A stretch of 64,000 nt of DNA, taken from the NCBI GenBank assembly GCA_030490835.1, contig CM059971.1, forward strand, positions 70,884,224 through 70,948,223, written 5' to 3'. The notes beneath the pieces were generated by a model, which did not search any database, was not told the DNA's origin, and was given only the letters and a program-made list of their open reading frames with translations. The position numbers were made by a program, and so were the translations under genes. Shown here one piece after another: positions 56,461-64,000 of this stretch. Source of the stretch: Annona cherimola (lineage: Eukaryota > Streptophyta > Magnoliopsida > Magnoliales > Annonaceae). Position 1 is the stretch's first letter. Each line of letters opens with the position of its first letter.

Positions 56461-59400
56461 TCAAAGGGAGGAGAAGATTGGCACACCCGGAAGAGTGACA
56501 CCGGCTTCCACAATGAACATATTGCCAGACACATACTCAGAGGAGTCATGGATCAGATACCGAACTAGCGATGTCAGAGCAGGATCAGATGTGCCATATG
56601 TTCTTAAAGGGACAGTTTTGAAGGCAACATTATTGAGCCAGTCTTTCTGCATAAGGGCCTGTGTTATCTCTGACTTAAACAATCCAGGTGATATCGAGTT
56701 GACTCTGATGTTATGATCTCCAAGTTCCAAAGCCATTACCTGTTATTAACCACATCAAGTTTCCACAATAACAACCGTTAAAAGAGGAACCAGAAAGATC
56801 GATCAGTTACTCAATCACATGAACTGATAAGAGGAATAATACAATGGATTTGTTTTAAATCAAGGACTGGTGCTGGTTTAATTAAAATTTTTTAATCAGG
56901 CTTAAATTAAGGGCTTGTTTAGCAAAGAGGAGGAAAAATTTTTGCCCCCAAATTTGACACACTTTTCCATAAAACTATCCTATTTTGGGTCTGTTTGGCA
57001 TAAGTTAAAAGTTTTTGACGTGTTTTGCATTTTAAAAAGATGTCATTCATCAATATTAATTGTGGCCGGAATGTACGGGCAGACCGCATTTGAGGGCCGG
57101 AAGAAAAATTGCCGCACTGTCGAAACCGAGACTATGCTGCATAGTCCGCAGGTGAACGAAAAAATGAGCATCTGCTGGTGGAGACGCACGGACTGGAGAA
57201 ACGCAAATGCTGGTGGAGACGAGTGCGGCAAATGGTCTCGCAGGCGGCAAAAGGTGAAATGACAGAAAAGCCCGTTTGAAAATCTGCAATGACGGGTGAA
57301 ATGACGCATTATGCACTGACGACCCTAACATTGAAAAGTTTTAATAAAATGGGAAAGTTTTATGTCATCCCAAACAGACCCTTTATCATCATTGTACTCT
57401 CTTTACTCCTAGTCACTACTCCCTACATATCATATCATTACCCTATCTATTTCAAAAAAAATTCGCCCCAAATTTACCCCACTATTTTTCCCCCCTCTTC
57501 CCTAACACACCCAATGATACGTACCTCACAGAATCCTGTATCTACTTTAACAGCTGTAAAACATAGAATTCACATTATTGACTTATAATGTCCCACATGT
57601 CCTTTGGGTCTCACATCACAGATTAAAAAAAAAAAAAAAAAAAAAGACCAGAACCAATTGCATGAACAACCATACTTTCAGGCATCTTTAAAAATAATTA
57701 AATGTATTATGACTTCGATAATGGACATACAACATAATGGCAGCTGATGCTTATTTGTGAAGGAAAAATTTGAATGATTAAAAGATTAAAAAGTTATAAC
57801 AAAAAATAATTCACTGTAATTTATGTTGATCAAAAGATTAAAAAAAATTAACTTTGGCAAGTATGCACATTTGCAGTAGCCATGAATGTGTACTAATGTT
57901 TCTGTCAAATGAGCATGTTTAATGGACATTTAAAGTGAGCTAGAAATGTAATAAGCTAACTATTAGCCTATTACATGGGCATCTAATGTGAGCTAAAAAT
58001 GTAATAGGGTAATATGCATGGCTGGATGCTAAATGGAATCATGGTTTCAGTCATCCTGCTAACAACAAGTCCACCTATGCTCCCAAATCTCATAAGATAA
58101 GAATTTCAACATTACGCATATAAACGAAATTTGGATCTACTACTAATTTCCTATAGATAAAGAGTATTTATGATTAATTTATCTTCTTGATTATTTCAAC
58201 TTCTTTAGTCACTCATGTCTATATAATTTTTAAAAATTCCTGTTTGAACAAATTGTTACTCCTGTTTTTCAAACGTTATTTATTTTTACCTTCTCCTGCA
58301 CATTATTGGTTATTTTATCTTTACTTTCCAGAAGTATCTGCTCCATTGTAATGCACATCTCATGATGCTCTCCAATGCACTTATCCAAACACACTTATGT
58401 CATGACATCTTCCAGGTAAACTCACATTTTTACATGTTTTTTAAAGATTATTTGCAAATATACCTACGTAGTTTCAAAAATATTGCAAATAATCCTTTTA
58501 ACCTCACAAATTTTGACAAATATTGAAAGTATATTCACACTATTAAGGCTTCCCCAAATTAGGTAATTTTTTATAAAATAACTACACTGCCCTCACTCTT
58601 GCCATGTAAAACTTCTTATCTGGCTTTGCAGTGCGGTTTCTGACTCTCATCTCACCATCCAGGACACTTTAAAACAAGGGACTCTTGCTGAGAGTAATCC
58701 AAGGGTGACTATGATGTTTTCAAAGAGGCAGAATCTCCCATTTGTTGACCATGACAGGATATGTGAAGTGGGCTTCACTGCTCAATCTTTTGCATTGAAA
58801 CCAAAACACAAACTTAGGATGCATGAAATGAACAAAGTGATGATGACATAGGCCAGTTTCACCTTGGTTGCATCTCTTCTGTTCTGTATTAAAGGCTTAC
58901 ATGGGCATCCTCTTCATAGAATAAACAAGGCTTAGCTTCACATAGCACATGGCGTAGCTTTATATTTTAGTAAAGTAGATTTCATCTCAAAATTAGAGAT
59001 TTTAATTCTATTCCATTCTAATGGTTAAAAACTGACCAAGAATCTCTCCTAATCTCTTTCCAATGTAGGATGGTTTAAGGCTCTAGCAAACAGAAATTGA
59101 AAGAAGGCAGAGCGCATAGGCCTGCGATCTTCACTGTCTCTCCTATGTGCTACATAACCACTACTCAATATATATACCCACTACTCAATATATATATATA
59201 TCCGATCCTGTGCAGTCCGCTGTAAAATGGACCCCACACATATTAGATTGTAATGAAACTTTATACACTCATTTATCCATATATAAATCATACTTTAGAC
59301 GGTTTAGATGTTGAAAAAACCACTTTAAACTTGATATTTACATTAAACTATTTTATTACGTTGATTTTGCACCATTTTAAGATGGAGACTACACACATGT

Positions 59401-59923
59401 TGGATTTGGATGAAAATTGGTATGGTAATAAAGTGAACAATTCTAAATACAATGGATGGGGTGGATTTATGGGAAATGATCAGGTGGGGCCCACAGTGCA
59501 TGGACTGTACGGTGCAGTCGCATGCACTGGATCATTTCCCTATATATATATATGAGAACCTTTCCTATGCAGTGAAGCTGCACCATAATTAATGGTGCAT
59601 TTGGTCCAAAATGGGCCCCACATATACTTAAATGTATTGGTACTTTATACAATCATTTATCTATATATAATTTTATAACAAATGATTTACATGTTAAGAA
59701 AACAACTTTAAAGTTGTTATTTACATTAAACTATATTATTACATTGAATTTGTACCATTTTCAGATGGAGTCCATATACATATTCAATTAGGATGAAAAT
59801 TGGTATGGTAATAGAATACATAATTCTAAATACAATGGGTGACGTAAATTATAATTTTATGATCATATGGGGCCCATTTTGAGATAACTGCACTGTAATT
59901 GTGATGCAGTGAAGCTGCACTTG

Positions 59924-60006
<83 letters not shown>

Positions 60007-61741
60007 CCAGATGGTGACCATTGAATGCACGCCTGTCAGGTTCCAGTGATCAATTCAGTGAGATTTTGAAGATAGAGGAAGCCAATAATCTAACTGTTTG
60101 GGTCTTTTCCAGTGGGGAAAGAAGATGATGTAATTTTGGTATGTTAGAAATTTTTTCAACAGATTGGAATGGAACCCTTAACATTGAGGGTACACTAGCA
60201 ATATTAAACAAAAATTTGAGGTTATTTGCAGTTTTGGGAAATTGAAAGACATTCTTGCAATGTTATTGAAACTATATAGATATATTTTTAAGAATAATGA
60301 TTTAATAAATAAAAGAGTACAAAGCATCAATAAAACAAAGTTTTTTTAGCTCTTTTTTCTTCATTTTTATGTGGCCCACATGTGTTTAAGTCATATAGAA
60401 AAATTTATGATTTTTGGATTTTTTGTTGACTTTTGAAATTTAAAATAAATATCCAAAAATGGTAATTTTCGAGATATATATATATATAAATTACATGCAA
60501 CACCACATAAAAATGAAAAGAAAAATCAAAAAGGAAAAAAGAAGTTTGAAACACTTAGGAGTATGGAGGTTCAATAAACATTTGTATTGAATCATTACCC
60601 TATTTTAAAGGGTCTTGTGAAGTTTTTTTCATAACTCCATTCATTTTGGCCCAGTCGATGATTATGTGAAATTCACTATACCTATTGTATTTAGAATCAA
60701 TTGTCTAACTAGGAAATTAAGTTTCGTGAAAATCAAAGATGTGCACAGACCCTATCTAACAAGTGTGTAAAATAGACATGATAAAATTGTTCGACATAAA
60801 TATCAATTTCAAAATTGTATTTTCAACATTTAAATTATCTAAAACATCATTCCTATGTGGAAAATGATAGTATAAAATATTGTTACATTCTAATGCATAT
60901 GAAAGTGGATCTAAACATTTTTCATAATTTACACGTGAATATATATTTTTAGGCAATTGTGGCCCTTACACATCTTTGATTTTGATGAAATTTGATCTTC
61001 TAGCTAAATAAATGATGTTAAATGCAACGACTGGAGTGGATTTCACATCATCATCAAGGTGGGCCAAAACAAATGGGGTTACATCGAAAACTTTGGTGTA
61101 ACCTAATTAATGGAAGCAAAGCTTAAATAACCCTATCTTTTGTCATCAACAGGCATGGTAAATCCACACCACTCTCAATCATGTGTATTACTATGGGTGT
61201 AGTCGTTTTCATCGAGTGTACAACACAAGATGGATGGCTTTGATCTCACAAGCAGATTCTCGAAATTGATGTCTCATATCTTTGGACCATGGATGCTAGT
61301 AGTTTTGCTTTTCATACAACCCTGTTTCTAAGGATCTTTATTAAATAAAGCATCAATTATTTCTCATATCAATGAAAATGCTCAGGATGTTCAGGCAAAG
61401 GAATCCAAATATAAGGGATCCCACTCAAGTTATGCTCCTGTGCCTAATAAATTATTCAGCATACTAGAAATCAATCAGACAAAACCAGCTAATTAGTTGA
61501 ACAATACTTACCCTAGTCATGGTGTTCACACCAGCCTTTGATACAGCATAAGCAAGTCCTCCAGGTAACTGTCCACGATTAAGCCCCGCAATAGATGAAA
61601 TATTGACAATTGATCCCTTTTGTTTTGCATCACACATGTGCTCACATATAAACTTGGATACTAGCCAGGATCCTGTCAGATTGGTTTTGATTATGCTATT
61701 CCATTCATCCTCAGACAAGCCTAGTGGGGAATGCACACTGC
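56461..61741 (-). CDS. Short-chain dehydrogenase/reductase, 3' part only (FabG-like)
   Basis: Two exons are visible, 61741..61512 and 56739..56461, joined through a 4.77 kb intron (GTAAGT donor, ATAACAG acceptor) in phase 0. The first gives an S-E-D-E-W block, the K-T-N-L-T-G block, the N-I-S-S-I-A-G block with catalytic Ser, and Y-A-V-S-K with catalytic Tyr and Lys. The last gives the R-V-N-S-I-S-P-G-L block, an S-G-N substrate-side segment and the [10 protein letters not shown] terminus. These match plant FabG-like SDRs close to Arabidopsis At3g55290/At3g55310 (from memory). The N-terminal Rossmann T-G-x3-G-x-G exon and the N-N-A-G exon are not found up to 64000 and probably lie beyond the edge. 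Such enzymes use NAD(P)(H) to interconvert a carbonyl and an alcohol; the substrate is unknown. The acceptor at 61741/61742 could shift by three bases. Confidence 0.85.
56911..57512. mobile_element. Old MITE interrupted by a second MITE
   Basis: Left GGGCTTGTTTAGCAAAGAGG with AAAAATTTTTGCCCCCAAAT, and inward from the right GGGTGTGTTAGGGAAGAGGG with AAAAATAG-GGGG-AAATTTG, form imperfect terminal inverted repeats. No clear target duplication (flanks TAA and AAT). The insertion of 56987..57381 divides it. Confidence 0.6.
56984..57384. mobile_element. GC-rich MITE, 395 bp, with TTT duplications
   Basis: The element is 56987..57381, with termini GGGTCTGTTTGGCATAAG and TATGTCATCCCAAACAGACCC and TTT on both sides. 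The interior has GAGACGCACGG- and GCAAATGCTGGTGGAGACG-type repeats and is GC-rich against AT-rich neighbours. Confidence 0.8.
59202..59540 (+). mobile_element. (TA)n-family MITE
   Basis: From CCGATCCTGTGCAGTCCGC to GGATCATTTCCC, bordered by (TA)n on both sides. Over 320 bp (59221..59540 against 55441..55760) only four bases differ from the copy at 55393..55760. Confidence 0.9.
59552..59927 (+). mobile_element. (TA)n-family MITE, second subfamily
   Basis: From GAGAACCTTTCCTATGCAG to GAAGCTGCACTTGAATC. The ends hold TGCAGTGAAGCTGCAC motifs. The left border is (TA)n and the right border is (CT)n. It shares only the core with 59202..59540. Confidence 0.8.
59928..60003 (+). repeat. Compound microsatellite (CT)n(TA)n
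   Basis: About 44 bases of CT repeat are followed by about 32 bases of TA repeat, directly at the end of the MITE. Confidence 0.95.
60640..61110. mobile_element. Foldback MITE of the same superfamily
   Basis: The left arm (TTTTGGCCCAGTCGATGATT, ATGTGAAATTCACT, GTGAAAATCAAAGATGTGCA) is inverted on the right (ATCTTTGATTTTGATGAAAT, GAGTGGATTTCACATCATCA, GGTGGGCCAAAAC). The middle has ATTTTCAACATTTAAATTAT. Confidence 0.7.
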
Positions 61742-64000
61742 CTGCATTACATGGTTCACCTAGCTTAACTTTCGGAACTGGAGGAAGGATAGGATTGGAA
61801 TTAGACATGCATAAAGTGTAAGCAATAATCCTCAACCGTGAAAGACCTCGCCATTGTGCAGGGGCAGCAATGGATAGATATCCAAATGTCGGATAAGAAT
61901 CTTTTACTATTATAACTTCAATAAGCTCATCATAAAACTATATTGATGTATTTGTCCAGTAAAAATTAACCAGTCTATCACTCTTTTTTCAAAAACAGTG
62001 GGCATACAGAAATTTATGTCAAACACATTTATCTCGTGCGCCACTTGATAGGATATGCTAAATGTTGCCACAAAAAAACAAAAAAAGAGGTGGAAAAAAA
62101 AAAATCAGAGTCACAAAATAATAAAAGAAATTGATTAATCACCAGGTTTAAATATTCCTTTTGTAGCTCCCTGAACCTTCTGTTCATATCAATAACATTC
62201 ACCTGAGGTTTTTGTCTCGTAAATGGTTCAGATGCAATATAAAAATGTGAGTAGGCCTACCACCAATTTAAACTTGATTTATTTCTTAAGATTGCATTGT
62301 GCAAAGGGCTACCTAAATAAAATGATATGCAAACAATGAGAACGAATTGTCAGTACAGCATTATTGAAAAAAGCATCATGGCACAGAAGTCACAATCCCA
62401 CGATGCTCCTATCTTAAATGCAATCACATATTCTTGCTACAATAAATGGTTCTATTCAAGTGCAAAATTAATTTCAGAAAACATGGAGCTATAGGCTACC
62501 AGATGGCTTCTGCTTTCAAGCACATATTTGAAACAAAAGGAACTAGTGTTGTATCATTGGAAAAGGTAGAATAAACAAACAAATATATGGAAAAAAATGC
62601 TTTGAAAAACCAGCTCGATTTGGTCACGCTTAGGGCCCATGTAGGAATGAGGGAAATGGTGGGAAAAAAATGAATAAGAAAAAGTGAGGGGGACAAAAAA
62701 GAATCATGTGATGTGATACAGAGTAAAAAATTAAAAATAAAATAAACAAAGACAAAATAAATAGGCTTTTGAAAGAAAAGACAGGAAATAATTGTTGAAA
62801 GTATAGATGAAAATGGCTAAAAATAGGAATACTAGGTAGCTAAAATGTTAAATCACACTAAAAGATGTGAACAAATAAAAAACTCAAGCACTTCTTTTTT
62901 CTCATTCCTGAATGGAACCTTGGCACTATCGAACTAAGAAATGAATAATTTTTTGTCATTTATTTACGTAAATTACTTATGTCTCAATGTTTCTTATGAA
63001 AATTCAAGCTGCTTAAGCCAACTACAAGAATACTATTTTGACAAGAATCAACATTCAAGCAAAGTAGATTGAAACAAGACAAGCATCATACTCTCATCCC
63101 TTTCAATGTAACCCAGATTCCTAAACAACAAGAGTGAAGATAACATCACAAAGTTCAAAACCCAAAATGTTATTAAGCATTGTATTTGCATCCATTCCCC
63201 ATCATCATAAGCTGTTTGTCAATAAAATGGAGTCAACTATGTGGACTCGAGTGCAACCTTTTTGTCATTCTAGGATCCGTTTTCTTAGCAAGTTTAAGCA
63301 CCTTCATGTGTTTCCTAATGGCTTCAACCATGCGCCATTCAACCTTCCCATTATTCTCTGATTACCTTCAGTATCATACAAACTCACAACACCTAGTTAG
63401 TGCTTGTACATTCCACTCGTATGTCCTTCATTTTCTTTTGTATATAACCAAGTTAAGTGTCTTTGGCAGTGGGAAATCAATGAAGTAGCTGACCCATTAC
63501 TAGATGACAATGAAGAACGGTTATCTTAGATGATGACCCAATCCACCTGTTGACATAATCGTGATTTCGCCACTACAAGATGCCATGCATTCTCCAAAAT
63601 GTGGGATGTAATTCCTCGCAATCAGGTCCCCCCTCATGTCGTCAGTCCTACTCAACAAGATCAAATCTAAGGATGTTACATATTCCTCTTTTTTACATAC
63701 TTGCTATGTTATTTTCAGTTAGCAACTTACTATTCTCACTAACTTTCAGATCTCTACAAGACTGAAAAAAATGCTGCAAATGCATCATCCTTACTATCAA
63801 GGTTAGATGACCGAGAAAACATAATGCCATATCAAGAGGAGCCAAGTCATGTGATTCTAACAGCAGTTAGATCAGGGAAGCCATGTCTCTGCAGCCAGAG
63901 GCTCAATTAATCAAAATCAAGTGTGTTGTAAATTTTATAGTTTGGCAGAGGCATAACTAGTTCTTCTCTTTCGGCTTGATTTTATAGGATATTTTGATAT
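61742..64000. other. Region upstream of the visible SDR exons (intron or intergenic)
   Basis: No exon encoding a Rossmann dinucleotide-binding motif was found on the minus strand. A possible MITE with ends CATGTAGGAATGAG and CTCATTCCTGAATGGAACC lies at about 62637..62925. Otherwise no gene or element is supported. Confidence 0.45.

Larger units (their letters stand above)
56740..61511 (-). other. 4.77 kb intron of the SDR gene, filled with MITEs
   Basis: Contains an old MITE (56911..57512) with a GC-rich MITE inside it (56987..57381), (TA)n-family copies at 59202..59540 and 59552..59927, microsatellites at 59928..60003 and a foldback at 60640..61110. 57600..59150 has no definable element. 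Confidence 0.8.

Noticed and set aside
57056..57331. Open frames on both strands in the SDR intron
   Set aside because: They lie inside a GC-rich MITE with TTT duplications; no protein family features.
62143..62260. Minus-strand open stretch considered as an N-terminal SDR exon
   Set aside because: Its translation lacks a glycine-rich Rossmann motif or the N-N-A-G block expected before the visible exon.

Overview
This is nuclear DNA from a flowering plant. The genes have introns with GT-AG borders and belong to plant families, and they sit in very AT-rich intergenic DNA packed with plant-type transposons (Copia LTR retrotransposon, hAT elements, Tourist-like and foldback MITEs, tRNA-derived SINEs). 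The species cannot be fixed from the sequence. Coding exons that are GC-rich against AT-rich surroundings, plus long TE-filled introns, would suit a woody angiosperm with a medium or large genome.

Gene content is low: four genes in 64 kb. (1) A family-92 (DUF23) glycosyltransferase on + (1181..3014, two exons, 562 aa). (2) A C3HC4 RING-finger protein on + (15483..17554, six exons, about 428 aa). (3) A carboxylesterase of the plant CXE class on - (40088..32971, two exons split by a 5.7 kb intron, 483 aa). (4) The 3' half of a short-chain dehydrogenase/reductase on - (61741..56461). Its Rossmann-fold exons are not visible and probably lie beyond the right edge. These genes do not form a pathway or an operon-like unit; each is an independent locus in a repeat matrix. 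One degraded LINE fragment is also visible.

The most notable content is transposon layering. A hAT-like element (19715..31508, 8-bp target duplication with one mismatch) was entered by a 9.7 kb Copia element (20165..29856, LTRs about 1.56 kb, perfect 5-bp duplication TATTT), which was itself entered by a 291-bp Tourist-like MITE (24790..25080, duplication TAT). Two solo LTRs of the same Copia family lie at 12747..14432 and 49614..51473, each with a perfect 5-bp duplication and in the opposite orientation. The second also carries a nested copy of the same MITE. The LTRs hold an unusual array of short palindromes centred on GTCGAC. The Copia element lacks the integrase catalytic core but carries an extra open region between pol and the 3' LTR that resembles a plant transposon-associated domain.

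Other layers: a 1184-bp non-autonomous hAT with perfect 8-bp duplication (8688..9871); a MITE family that sits in (TA)n or (CT)n microsatellites, including an inverted pair at 55032..55760 able to form a hairpin of about 340 bp; several tRNA-derived SINEs, three with clear long target duplications; GC-rich MITEs with 3-bp duplications; and numerous foldback elements, one just upstream of the RING gene and one in the CXE intron. I saw no CRISPR array, tRNA or rRNA gene, or gene cluster suggesting a new pathway. The novel aspects are in repeat architecture.
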